Shown here one piece after another: positions 38,209 through 50,394 of a DNA stretch of 64,000 nt. Position 1 is the stretch's first letter. Every line of letters starts with the position of its first letter. Origin of the DNA: Tyto alba (taxonomy: Eukaryota; Chordata; Aves; Strigiformes; Tytonidae). The notes beneath the pieces were generated by a model that saw only the letters and a program-made list of their open reading frames with translations, ran no database searches and was not told where the DNA came from. The position numbers and the translations under genes are program-made. The stretch lies in contig NW_024881322.1 of NCBI RefSeq assembly GCF_018691265.1, forward strand, positions 9,723,989 through 9,787,988, written 5' to 3'.

Positions 38209-41200
38209 AAGCCACAAAATTTCTAATAGAAAGTGAAAAATTAAAAAAAAAAAAAAAAATCACATTTTCTTTCAGCTACAACTTTCTATGGCACTTTAGA
38301 TCTCAGAACTAAGAAAAAAGCCCCAAAACACTAGTTCTTTACAGAAGGAGAATCATGACCCATGGCAGTCCAAAAGCCACCTGAGCAGCAAGTTTCAGCC
38401 ACCTTAGCATCTCAGTTTCCCCTCCCAAATCAATGATTCAGCTGAATTCACAGATTTTATGTGCATGCTGATTTTCCTTCAGTGGCATTTTCTGACAGGC
38501 GATTGTTCCTCTGCCCCTTTCCTGGCCAGCTCAGCATCACACCAGTGCTCCCTCCCTGCGCTGCTTCTTGTGGCAGATTCAAGGTGATGAAAACGCAGAG
38601 ATGCAGCACACCCATGCCAGCGGGGCACTGCCACAAGGCATAGTCGCCATCATTAAAAATAATAATAAAAATAAAAAATAAGGCCTCAGAAAGGCTGGTT
38701 TGTCTTGTGCAATACTAACCCTGCTAAGCCGGGCAGCCTCTGACAGGGTGCTCCCAGCACTGATTTCCTCCATCCCTTCTCATCTCGATGCTGCCCACTG
38801 GAGCATCCAACACTGCCCAGCTGTAAATGTGCTGGTTTGAGCCTGGTTTCCTGGGGAAATGGATCTGAGGCACTTGGACCTTGTGTGTGCGTGTGCATGT
38901 GTTTGTGTGCATGCATCCACCTGTGAGCTGTCAGATTTGATGAGAAGTTGGAGGCTTGAAAACGGTAAGCTCTTAAGATCAGTGTGGAGGACTTGGTAAA
39001 GGTCCTCAGAAAAGCAGAATCTTGGGCTGAAAACAACCTTTTCGGATGCTGGAGAAACCATCCGCAGGCCAGCCCATTTTAACCCCTCAACCTCAGTTTT
39101 CAATGGACATTGAATCGTACTGGAAACAAGAGAATCATGCATGTGAGACAGATGTTTACGTGAAAGCTGGCTTGGCTGGGTTGAACTTTCACTATTTGTG
39201 ATCAGTGAAATGGTGGGTAGGTGTAAGGTACCACTGCACCCACCCAGAGCTGGGGACAGAAAGGGAGAGCCCAGGGCTTTGAGAAAGGTCAGAGACTGGC
39301 AGAGGGTACCGTGAGTCAAGCAATATGTGCAGAGGGACCAATGTGGGTAAAAAACAGCCAAAATAATCCCACTGGCGCTCTTTAAATGTCATACTCCTGG
39401 CAGAGAAACCTTTCACATGTTTCCCTGCTCACAGCTCCAAGCTTTTCAAAGGCACCAGGCTTCTGCTGCTTGGCGGGGGGAAGGAGAGAGCTGTGCCCTG
39501 GGAAAACCCTGTGGATGAACCATTTTCCTCTGGGAAAGATGCAAGCAGTCAGGAGCTTTGCACCCGTATCCTTGCTGTGCTCATTTTAAGCATTTATGGA
39601 AAACTTTTTTTTTTGAAGCCTGGCAGATTCCTACGTTAATTTTCCCAACTTCTTCAAAAACTACCCCAACACAACAAAATTCCTGCTAACTGGCAGGGAA
39701 TGAAGTCCCACAGGCCCAGTCTCCGACCTGCACGTGGCCGGCTGGTGGGATGGCAAAGGTCTCCAGGGTGTCTTCGCCTCTTGGGGGAGGCGGGTGGAAA
39801 GGGGATATTAAATCTGAGGTATTTCAAGAGAAACTGAGGGGATACAGACATATGTCATTAAAAAATGCTGCCTCTTATTAAACAAGAAACAACCAGCCTC
39901 CCTCCCCCTCACAACAACCCAGAGGAGTCCCAAAACATAATCAGTTTAGGCTAAACACCATCTTGCCTACAAGATAAAAATTAGACTCACGAGGTTTCAT
40001 CAAGGGAGAGTTTAACTGCAGTGCTCAATCAGGCTGAAAAATCTTCTAATGACAATTGTAATAAAGTCATTCAAGACACATCCTTAAGTGTCACAGGAAA
40101 AAAAGCCTGTCCTTGGCTGCATCCCTTGGCAACACTATATTAGGTTCTCTTTTCACTCTCACTCTACATGCACTGCTGTCCTGTGGCCGTACCCTCCTCA
40201 GGCTGAAATTCAAGGTCAGCATCCTGCTTCAAAAAGGCAGCACTGGGTCCCTTAGCTCTGTGACTGTCCCACAGGTCACATCTTATAGGAAATGGCCCAT
40301 AAACAAGAGGCAAATCGGATGAGAGAGGATTTGGGTGAGCCTTCCAACACAAGGAGGCTTGTTTGGCTTTTCCAAGACAGTATAAACCACAACAGCTACT
40401 GTTCTCTGCATAGCACCTCCAGCGAGGTACCTACAGTAAAGCTGAGAGATTCTCTGTTGAAAAAAAAACATCAGTTCAGAAAACTCTTCTGCTTCCAACA
40501 GCAACCTCTCCACTTGGAGAAGGATGGCTAATAAAATGTTTCCTTTGCCCTACATGTGCCCCCGAAAGCTAAGCATCACCAGAACAGCTTTGCTCTTCAG
40601 AGACCTTCAAGGCCTCCTAGCTAGAAGTGAAAATAAAATGTAAATAGATGCTACTAAATGAGTTTGAAACTGTCTCCAGCTCTTTTTAACCTTGCCCTCA
40701 TGAGGCTCCTGCAGGACAGTGCTCCCTGCATCAGCAATTTGAAATCACCTTGCTATAAAAATTCATGGCTCTTCCAACATCCATTTTACACCTGGTCCTG
40801 CCCTAACAAATTTGTGTTTTTGACACCACTCTCCTCTCAACTTTCAGCCTGATTTCATACAGAAAGAGTTCCTGTTTCACTCCTTTTACCTCTGTGTAAC
40901 TCCCAAAGATGCGTGAAGCAGCTGGAGTGATGTTGAATAATCAGGCAGCATCTTGTTCAGTCTCCTGAAGTAACCAGTGGTTCCCAATCCAATTACACAT
41001 CAGACAGAAAAGCCATTACTTGCATCGCCTCCAAGCATGTAGCAAGAACTCAGAAACAGGCAAAATTGCCTTTCTGCTCATGCAGGCCCTGATCCAGCTG
41101 GGTCCACAAGCACCCACCTACATTTAGGTGCCTGTTTATCAAACCGAAATCAAGCCTCTTCTGCTGCATGGGTAAGTGCTTTGTTAACCGGGGAACCTGT

Positions 41201-42540
41201 GTAAGCCACGTGGATGTTTAATATTCAAATATAATTATCACCTAGGGAGGGAGGAAACACTGAGCGCGTCTCATCCTGATTTAGCAAGCTCTGGGGAAAG
41301 CAGCCTGGCGTTCAGGGGCACTTCATGCCCATGCCCCTCTCTCTCTCTGTCTTCCCCTGCCAGGAGGAGGGGGTTTCGTTTCTCCTCCCTTACATCCCTC
41401 CCTCTTTTAAGAGCTGTTGGGTGGCTGGAGCCCGTGTGATCGCAGCTGGTGGGCTACAGGGCTGCAGCAGGCACGCAGGGCTGCCTTGCGGCTCGGCGTC
41501 TGCCGGAGGAGACAGGGATTTCTTCTGGGCAGTAGATCCCACCAGATTTCCATGCCAGCCTTCATGTTCCCCTCCACATGTGTCATGCCTGCATTACCGG
41601 GGACAACTGTTGGGAGAGGAACATTGGTAACAAGCGTCCCAGGCAAGCAAAATGCAATCCTGGGTAGAGAGTGACAACACGAGAGAGAATTTCACAAATA
41701 ATCGGGGTCTTGCACGGTCATTTTGCAACCCAAGAGAGAGTCATCACCTACCTGCCTCTTTGCAAGAGCATGCTATTTTCCCCTGCAAGTTGTAAGGTTT
41801 AATAAAAGAGTTCTCCATACTGAAAAAGGAATTGCTTCTGAAAAGCGGTAATGAAAGCCTAGAGAGTGCAAGCTCTTTCTCTGACACATAGCTTCCTTTT
41901 GTGCAGGATTACTTAGCATTGCTGCTCTTCTCCTTGTTCTTACAGGCAGGGCAAGCTGTTGACTTAAGAAGATACATGTTTTTCTTGATTCAAGTTTTCT
42001 GGTAAAAGAATATATTCACTTTCAAAAGCAAAGTCATTTCAAAAACAGGAGCTAAAATTAGAATTATTATTTTTTTTTTTTTTGTTCTCTCTCCCCTTCA
42101 TGGCTTTTACAAGCAATTACCCACTTAATGTTTTGAAATTATACAAGAAACTTCAATAGCATTTTTTTTTTTCCTGCCGCAGCTCCTTGAATGTGAAGCC
42201 TTAAAAGCTTTTCCGGAACACACAACAGCATGAGCAAATGAATTTGCCATTTTCATTCTCATTTTTTTTTTAAATGAATGGGAAGCAGCGGGATACTTGT
42301 TCATCATTAAACTTTTTTTTTTTTTTGTTTTTAATTTCATAATGGTGAAGAGAGCCTGTGTGACAGCTCTCGAAACTGAAGGCAGGATTCTTGTTTGCAC
42401 CACAGCCCTTCGCGTTGCTGTGGGAGCGCTTTTAAAATAGCTGCATGGGCTATTACGCCAACGCATCTCTCGAGCCTCTTCTTTCTTACAGCAGGGTGGG
42501 ACACGTGGGAGGGGGGGAAAAGACAAATTTAGCATGCCTG

Positions 42541-42960
42541 CTCACGTGAGCATCCCACACGACGCATAAGCCATTCAAAGAGCTGGTCCACGCGAGGAGA
42601 TGGGGCTCCTGTGAGGCAGGGCTGCGGGAGGCGGTGAGCATCCACCCGGCCCCGGCCCCCACGGAGTCCCACGGTGGGAGGATGGCCACGGGGCTCTGTC
42701 GCCTGCTTGCCCGAGGGGTGCAAGGAGAGAGTCAGCTGCCAGCGATCCACGCTGGAGAGCCCCACGCAGCCCGAGCGGCGCTGACAGGCACGAGGTGTCG
42801 GTGAAAACAGAGGGTTGGCTCGCCGGACCTCCTCCCACCGCCTCCCCCGGGCTGTCGGTGTGCGGTGTGGGGAGCTCACCTTACTGGGGGAGGCAAGTCT
42901 AACCTCTCCCTCCTGCTCAAGTTGTGTCGTCGTTCCCCCCAATCCCCACCCCGGGGAGGG
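42541..42960. promoter_or_regulatory. CpG-island-like patch downstream of ELMO1
   Basis: Counting by eye gives about 31 CpGs in 420 bp at roughly 63% GC, which would pass usual CpG-island limits (observed/expected near 0.7). It lies 2.6-3 kb beyond the ELMO1 stop codon. A good minus-strand donor-like site (AAG|gtgagc) ends inside it near 42874-42883. No protein-coding exon is recognised, so a non-coding transcript start or enhancer is possible. Confidence 0.45.
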
Positions 42961-44445
42961 TTTTCGTTTGCTCCTTTCTGCTTGTCACGCAGACGCCTAC
43001 CTGCCAAGACCACAGCATCACATTGCAATGGGGCCGGCAGCGTCTGGCTCTTATCGCTCAGGAGTGAAAGGCGTTTTCTTTTGACAACAAGCAATACCTA
43101 TGTGAAGCACCAGCTTTGCAGTCTGTAAATAAAAAGCAAAGGTTAGGCACAGCCAAGCCATCCAGCTGGGTCAGGGAGATTAATAAAACAATTCAGATTC
43201 TCTGTTCTGCTCTGAGTTTTGTCTTCACGCAGGCAAGAGGCAGCACCACTGTCTTGTAAAGAAATGTGTTCCTACCTCCAGCCTTCACCCCCAGGACCCC
43301 TCCAAAATCCCCTGTGGCAGGCAGCGCCTTTGCCTCCACTCATTCCTGACCGTGTCCACCTTTGCTAGAGTCTGACAAGGCTCCGGAGAATAGAACATCT
43401 CAAACTCCCACAGCTCATCTTGCACATCTGTTTTCATTCAGACTCAAACTTCTCTCAAGCCACAGCCCACTGTAACTTCCTACTCCAGTGTTTAACTCAA
43501 GAGTCTCATTTTTCTTTACTTTACCATCCATTGCCACCTGAACCAATTTACATCTCCTGTTAGACCAAGGCATTCATAAAATACAGCAAACTCAGCTTCA
43601 GGAAGGCACCTTCCTTAGGACCCTCATGCTTGAACTCACACAACCATCTCCCCATCCTCCTTTTTGTTGCAGCTGCAGGACACCACTTCCCTCCTCACCG
43701 GGTGTGAGATCAGTCAGGATATTTGCCCCAGAGCCGGCTGGATGGAGCAGAGGTGTCACCTCAGTTGAGGTCTTCTGTGGTTGTCTAAACTGGAACCACC
43801 CTCCAGGTTTCTCACTAGCACAAGCTCCGACAAAACCCCTTCACGGACATTTTCAGCTGGGTCTGAGTAGGAGAGGCACTCACACAAATAAACATCTGTC
43901 TTCAGCATGTGCGGTGGGAGGGAAAAGGCTGGCGGGTTCCTCTAGATCCAGACCCAGCAATTTTGGAGTAAGAGATACTGAACTTAGTAAAACACCTAGA
44001 AGAACATGAGGAGGGAGGAAATCCATCCTGCAAAGCCCAAACTTACCCAGTACCAATCTGCTGCAGCCAGAAACACTCTCAATGGAGGAAATGAAAATAC
44101 AGGAAGACAGTTACTCCAGCAAACACAATAAAGGCAGCAGCCTTAAATTGACCATCAATTTAAGCAGCTTTAAATTAAGCACATCAGTATGCTGTGATTT
44201 CAGATTTCACAAAGGGTCCTTCTCACAGGAAGACTCGTGTACCCACGGCAATGGACATCTCTGGAAGCATCTCATCCTTGTCACCACAAACAAACAAACA
44301 AGTACATGAAATCAGATGCAGATAAAAAAGGTACCACCTTTCCCTCTCCTCTTTGTACCAAACACTTCAGAATTGCTAGGAACCATAAAGAATAAGACAA
44401 CGTCAGAAGAAAAACAAAGTTCCAAGAATCATCACAACTCAGATT

Positions 44446-44451
44446 TTTATT
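44446..44451 (-). terminator. ELMO1: Probable ELMO1 polyadenylation signal AATAAA
   Basis: Plus-strand tttatt reads AATAAA on the minus strand. It is the first canonical signal after the stop codon, and T/G-rich sequence (gttttt) lies downstream. Confidence 0.6.
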
Positions 44452-44462
44452 CAACAGTGAAG

Positions 44463-44489
44463 CTGAAGGGAAATATTTTTTCCCTTCAG
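44463..44489. repeat. Perfect 11-bp inverted repeat beside the poly(A) signal
   Basis: CTGAAGGGAAA and TTTCCCTTCAG are exact reverse complements separated by 5 bases. In the ELMO1 transcript this would be a hairpin ending 11 nt before AATAAA. Confidence 0.85.
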
Positions 44490-45474
44490 GGCAAATGTTC
44501 CAAATGGAAATTAAGTAAAAATATTGTCCCCCAAAAGTACTCACAATGAAATTAGTTTTCATTAAATATATTTGTTTGGCAAAATAAAATAAAAAAATTA
44601 GAACCCGTACAAAAAAAATCCCTTGCAAATTCCTAACACTGTAGCAATGACAACAATGTAAACCTGGATGTTTGGCAGTTGTAATTAGTTTGTGGAAATT
44701 ACTGTTGAACTTTGGACCAAGAAAATAAAAATCACTTTGAATAGCGACAAGCCAATTTTAGAGGCAACTGAGGCTTAGGGAACACTATAGGGATGGGACA
44801 CACTAGTGGCTTCATACACAGTTTGTGCGAGTGATCTGCTAGTGTGGGGCTATTTCAGAGCTGGGAGGAAAAGTTAAAAGCTGTTGCAGCATTGCAGCGT
44901 ATGGTACAGCAAAAACCTGCAGACCTTCCATTGTGGGAGCTGACCGGTTGGGTGAAGGCTGGTGGCAAGAGTCGAGATGACAGTGGAAAGAATAATGACA
45001 GTGACGAATGGTGCAAGCACTGGGAAGCAGTTAACGATTTTCGTCATCGCATTGGATTCAGTTGTGAGCAGACTCTTGGGAGTGTCTGGGGAAATCTTCT
45101 GCTTACAGTAGCTGCTTCTGCTCCCTACCTCCCTCCTCCTTCCAGTTAAAGCCTCTGCCCTGCCAAGTGTGTTTCACAGGCATGCAGTTTGATATCATCG
45201 TCCTTTAGTTAAGAATGTCTATTCCAGTATTAAAAATGTAAAAAAAGTCCTCGGGAGGGTGCTTCTTAGTGGCAGTCTTTGCCTTAAGCAAGGCCAACGG
45301 CCTGCAATTACAAGTTAATTAAAGCAATGTGGATTTGGATGAGCAATGGGGAAGATGGGAATGGGGAAGGAAGGGATGCAGGGAACAGGGAGGAATTAAA
45401 GTGTTTCTACACCCCTCCCCAAAGCCAAAATCCAAGGTGCATAAGTGGGTTTCTCTTTTTTCCTCACACTCTTC

Positions 45475-45494
45475 TTTTTTTTTTTTTTTTTTTT
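45475..45494. repeat. T20 tract (A20 in the ELMO1 mRNA)
   Basis: Uninterrupted T run on the plus strand inside the ELMO1 3'UTR. Confidence 0.95.
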
Positions 45495-45548
45495 AATATC
45501 TCTCCATTTATAATATTTCCAGTTTCGAAGTGAGTTTCAGTGGCAGCC

Positions 45549-45749
45549 TCAGTTACAGTCATAAACAAAGTCGTAGTTGCTGGGCTCCTTTGGGATAGGT
45601 GGGGGAGCATCTGGGATCTGTATGTTTTCCAAGTCAAGGAGGCGTAGCTTTATCTCCATGCTGAGCAGCGTGTCTAAGTCGTTCCGTGTTAGATCACTCA
45701 ACATATCCTTCCCAAGGAGGGCATTCAGCCCATCGGTCCATACACAATA
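45549..45749 (-). CDS. ELMO1: ELMO1 last coding exon: PH-domain end and DOCK-binding tail
   Basis: Coding part of the final exon: 66 codons from [15 protein letters not shown] through [20 protein letters not shown] to the tail FVYDCN, then TGA at 45549-45551. The acceptor is ttcttcctgtgcag (AG at 45750-45751). The C-terminal helix and the proline motif [11 protein letters not shown] are the known docking elements for DOCK1 and are intact. The apparent N-terminal methionine frame upstream of YCVW is intron sequence and is not translated. Confidence 0.98.
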   Translation of the reverse strand, partial: YCVWTDGLNALLGKDMLSDLTRNDLDTLLSMEIKLRLLDLENIQIPDAPPPIPKEPSNYDFVYDCN

Positions 45750-48700
45750 CTGCACAGGAAGAATATAAAAATTAACATTAATAGACTTTCTGTACACAAA
45801 CTGCTTGTCTGGCCTGATCCTCTATAGTTATTGCTCCCAGAAGGACTTACAAAGAGACCTAACATGAGGTTGATTCATTTTATTAGCTCTTATTATGAAG
45901 AAGGTATGTTCCACTGAGCTGCTCAGAAAATGGAAAAACATGTTCCCTAAAACTGGGAAGAGAGTAATTAATTGTTGGACAATTTGCTATCTTCTGCAAG
46001 CTTCTTGTTGAATATTCTTCAATAGTTATGAGAGAAAGAACAACTTAGGGCAATGAACCTCTGGAGATATCCCTTCCTCTCCTTCTCTTTCCCCAGTACT
46101 TACAGAAAAAGCCAGATTACCTTACACCAAACTTTTAATTCCAAGACTGCTAAGTTACGTGAACTGAATCCCACCCCAAACTGTTCTCAACTCTTTGTGT
46201 AAGAAATACTGTACCAACTATCTAGTTTTATCGTCGCTTGCTTTCCTACAGATTAAGTAGCATCAATTGAGCTACACAAAGATAGGCTCTCACTTACGTA
46301 CCTATGCCTACTTTAGCACTATTTTACATGAAATAACATATTATAAAAATTACAGAATCAGTCAATGCTGTGTCCTTCCTGAAAATTAAATGCCAAGCTA
46401 CCTGGTGTAACTCTAAATGCTGCAAATGCTGAACTGGCCTCTAAAACCACTTCCCTACTGTTAGCTTTTTCCTAGTAGGAAATGCCATCTTTCTCAACAG
46501 CTGACAGCTTGTGATAAACATGGGTTGAATAACCATTTTAAATAAGCAACAAACTCAAGGGAGATTGGTCATCTAGAATCAACTTCTATCAAGTAAGTCA
46601 CTGCCATTTATTATTACAAGCCATTTATTTGACTATGAACAGAAGTATTCAAATGCTATAATGTAAAAATAAAGATTTCAATCATGAACTTGTGTCTTTA
46701 GTTTACAGGAAAAAACTACATCAACCATAACTGCATTTTTATCTTACAAATAATTCTGCTAGATTTCATGCCAAAAAATTTATTTTAAATTTAGCTGACC
46801 ATTTGCTACACGATACCGCCAAGTGTAAAGATAGACATGGTTGACTTCATCCTACAGCAGAAATGAAGATTATTTTTAAGGAAGAGAGAGAGAAAACCCC
46901 AATCTTGGTGTATGTCTTCATCCAGAGAAAGGGCATATTTTTAAAATAGGATTGTTAACACACTTCAACATCCAAAGTGAAACATGACCCATTTAAGTCA
47001 GTAACAAAACAGTAGCACAGCTAGGATTTCACCCAGGGTGTCAGTAAGCCAAATTGCAGCTTTAATATGAGATTAGCTCTATAGAAGAGACTTCAGGGTT
47101 CAGGCTGTCCTGCTAACAAGTACTAAATAAACAACTTGGCCCGCCTATTCTAGGCTGTCAAAGCATGTCACTGAAGACTTTGAAAGCACGCGTTTTTTGT
47201 GGAGTGTACACAGAACATCAGGAAAAGAAAGAATCTATCCTAGAAATGTAATTATTTTTGAACAGATTATAAGTTTTTATGATTGACTTGAAATCTTTCT
47301 TTGGGAAAGTTTTCCCAGAATTCACCATGAGGAAAGGAACCGAATGGCAAAAGGCTCTGCTCAGGTTACAGAAGTGCAGAGCATCCATTCAACAGATGCA
47401 GCCCCTGACGTAAATCGTCCATCACCTGCACAGCAAGTACGGCCAGCGCTTTCTCTGGGGAGAAATCCCAGCAAGCCACAAAGCAGGACTGCAGTTCTCT
47501 CCTCTTCCAGATATAACTCATTCAGGGCTCGCAGAAACCAAATTCTGGCCACAATTCAGATGAGTGCAATGGCCTGGAAAAGGGGCTTCCTCTCTAATCT
47601 CCATATTGGCAAGTGCATCTAATTAAACTCCTGTACGTTTTGAGCAGAGAGAAATCTTAATGAGATGGTGGAAAAACAGAGGCATTCATTCAGAAGCTTT
47701 TTTCTTTTTAATATGCAAAACAGACTAAGAGCCACTGAAAAATTAATTTACTACAGATTCATTTTCATAAAACTCCAATGAAACCTAATTATAGCCTCTC
47801 TCATCAGTTTCTCTGTCAAAATTCAAGGATAAGATTAATCCACCTTTTTGCTATGTAGTTGAAACCAGCTATTAGTATTTAAATGAAAAACAAATACGAT
47901 AGAGTGATCTCACAGTGCTGAATCCTCTGGCTAGCAGTAAGCTCCAACAGATGGCTAAGGGTATTGCCAAACTTAAGTGTGCAAGAATGAGGACCAAATC
48001 TCAACGATATTGATTCAGTAATGAGATTTTATTAAAGAAATACCTTGGGAGTCAAGTCAATGGAACCAGATAACCCCAAAAGTTGCACAGGCTCCATCCA
48101 TCTGGATGCAGCCCTGAGTAACCTGGTCTGAGCTCATCACTGACCTGCTTGGAGCAGGACATGGAACAGGGGAGACCCCCAAGGTCCCTTACAACCTGAA
48201 TCATCCTATGATCCTAATTTGATTTTTGTTTTTAGGACACCCTCAATTCTCACATTCAAACTTCACTCTACAATCATTAGGACTGTAGAAGTACTTGAAA
48301 AAACCCTGTAAGTCTGACCTGAAATTGTCATGTACTAAACACCATTCCTGGTGCTTCAAACAAAGCTTTCCAAATCTTGAGACATCACCCACCACATCTC
48401 CCAAGCTGACAACGCTGCTAAACTAGCACTTACATTGACAAGCACCCCAGTTACTTTGATGAAGAGTCAGAGACTTTGTAACATGCTATCTGCCTTTCCT
48501 TGTGGGTGCTTCCTCTGAACACTTGTACTTTTTGCTTTAATTACAACTCAGTCTTCTATAGGCCACGGAAAGGCACAGAGGAAGTGAGATGCCCTTTTGA
48601 AAACGTTCACCTGGGAACTGTCAAGTAGCAGCAGAGATTGCTGCCTCTGGCCTTTTTTATGAACATATTAATTTGGTTTCAAAGAAGCTGCACAAGATCA

Positions 48701-50316
48701 CAAAGAGAATTAGGGATAATAGGTGTGTTAACACAATCATGAGCAATTGGGTTAGTGCATCTCACATTGCTACTGCCTGTCAGTGGGGTGCAGGAGCAAT
48801 TTTTGAACATTTAGACCATTAAAATACACTTGTAGCTATAGGCTATGCTTGAGATACAAGTGGCTGAAAAATTTGTCAATATTCACGACCATTTGCTTTT
48901 ATGAGCTGAAACAGACTAGATTCCAGTTTCTGGAGAATTTATATCAAAAAGCATCTAACATATGTTCAGTTCAGAGGATGAAGACAATCCTGTTTTGCTT
49001 AGACCTACAGCTCTAATGGCACATTAGAGGATCCTATTTGCTACTTTCTCTTAGATCAAAACTTACCTGCAAATATTTCTCTGGAATGAACATACTTGAA
49101 AATGACACTCAAATATTAATCCCCAGGAAAACATAAATGAGCATAACTTAATTTCCTCTCTTAAAATTAACATTTATTTGAAGGTTTTAATCCAGAATTG
49201 CAAATGTTGAAGCTGTGTAACTAAATACACTTCACTTGTAATGTGATTTCATGCACTTTAATAACACTACAGTATAACCCCGCTTAATGTAATCTTCTAT
49301 GTTTCATCATCTTAACAGGGTGTCCTGAACTGAGACCAAATGTGATACCACAAAGTAAGTGTGCAAATGGAACACCAACTCTTGTTGCTTTAGAAATAAG
49401 AAGGAAAAACTGTATTCCCTCTATTTTTTAATACAGTGCATACTACTAAATCTTTACTTGGAAATTCTTTGTGAGAAAGATATCCAATGCTTTCATGTAA
49501 CTAGGTAAGTTAGTTCCATCACCTTCCAAAAGGCAATGAAGTTGTCTATTTCCTTGAGTTTTCAAGTAAGAAAAGGGAGCAGGGAGGAGGCTGTCATCAT
49601 GCTTTGCTATTGGTATTTACACTGTCTTCATACAAGTGAGACCCACAGCAAAACAGCCCCCTGTGGAGATGCAATAGAGACGACCTTCTGTCATCACCTG
49701 TCATGAATGGTCTTAAGCAATGTGAAGCTAAGAATAAGTGGATATGCTATTCTGGAGAACACAAGTCTTTGGCTGAAGTGGAGACCCAACCATGGTATAA
49801 ACTCCCCTGATTATGTTGGCATCACAAGATGAGCTGAGGATGGCACAGATTGTTTAAGAGCTTGGTTGTACAAATCTATGATGTTGAACTAAAGTTCACT
49901 AAAGTGAACACACAGAAAAAATCCTCAAGGGTAGACCAGACCAGGAGAAATATTTACTACACCAAGTGAGCAAGGTCCATGGAAACTGAAGTTCGCCCAA
50001 GCTCTCTTCTTTCTCTTACTTATGGTTCATATTTCATTAGGGCTTAGAAATACTGATCTTGGATCCCTATGTGGTCTCTGATGTACAAATACAAAACATG
50101 CTCCTTTTGTGGCTCAGGTTATGCATGAAAATTGCAGGAGGTCTTGCTCCCATACTAATCCCTCTGCTTTCAGTTTGTTGTGAGACATGACACAGGTTTA
50201 GACAGACCTGCACTCTGTGCCAGGATGACAATTCTTATGTTCTTATAAAGCTGGCTGCTGCCATAAAGCAACTAAGAGGGCCCCAAAGAAGTTTCTGTAC
50301 TCTGAACTTGACTTAC
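45750..50316 (-). other. ELMO1: ELMO1 last intron
   Basis: Intron of 4,567 bp with consensus ends. It is AT-rich. It contains a CR1 3' fragment at 48080-48214 and no other recognisable element. Confidence 0.9.
48080..48214 (+). mobile_element. CR1 LINE, 3'-end fragment
   Basis: The plus strand resembles the CR1 3' terminus: 'gccctgagtaacctggtctg', 'gacctgcttggagcaggaca', 'aaggtcccttacaacctgaa', then the terminal 'atcatcctatgatcct' octamer-like tail. It is a strongly 5'-truncated copy in sense with the plus strand, antisense to ELMO1. Confidence 0.85.
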
Positions 50317-50394
50317 CTCATGCTTGTCTGGAGCAATGAAATTCAACTGGCCACTTGAGTCATACAATATAGAGAAAGCAAGCTCTAGCACCTC
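50317..50394 (-). CDS. ELMO1: ELMO1 exon: PH domain, C-terminal strands
   Basis: This 78-nt exon is exactly 26 codons and encodes EVLELAFSILYDSSGQ then LNFIAPDKHE. The acceptor is ttgttccag (AG at 50395-50396) and the donor is GAG|gtaagt, both strong. SSG stands where the human protein, as I recall it, has SNC, which is a small lineage difference. Skipping this exon would keep the frame because both ends are phase 0. Confidence 0.97.

Larger units (their letters stand above)
33998..42530. other. Intergenic sequence between LTR and CpG-rich patch
   Basis: No gene recognised. It holds a long interrupted T tract at 35608-35657, T21 at 37672-37692 and a T15G17 tract at 38177-38208. CpG-richer patches lie near 36940-37180 and 37470-37560. 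Open frames such as 38780-39361 minus show no family similarity. Confidence 0.7.
44425..45548 (-). other. ELMO1: ELMO1 3' untranslated region (end inferred)
   Basis: The sequence follows the ELMO1 stop codon on the minus strand. The first AATAAA on that strand is at 44446-44451, followed by T/G-rich sequence, so cleavage near 44425 gives a 3'UTR of about 1.1 kb. A 20-base A tract (45475-45494) begins 54 nt after the stop, and a perfect hairpin (44463-44489) precedes the signal. A plus-strand open frame at 44844-45149 lies inside it and is judged chance. Confidence 0.65.

Noticed and set aside
38780..39361. 193-codon minus-strand open frame
   Set aside because: No family similarity, splice context or codon pattern was seen; it is probably chance.
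44844..45149. 101-codon plus-strand open frame
   Set aside because: It lies opposite the ELMO1 3'UTR, has no recognised homologue, and shows no promoter or splice context.
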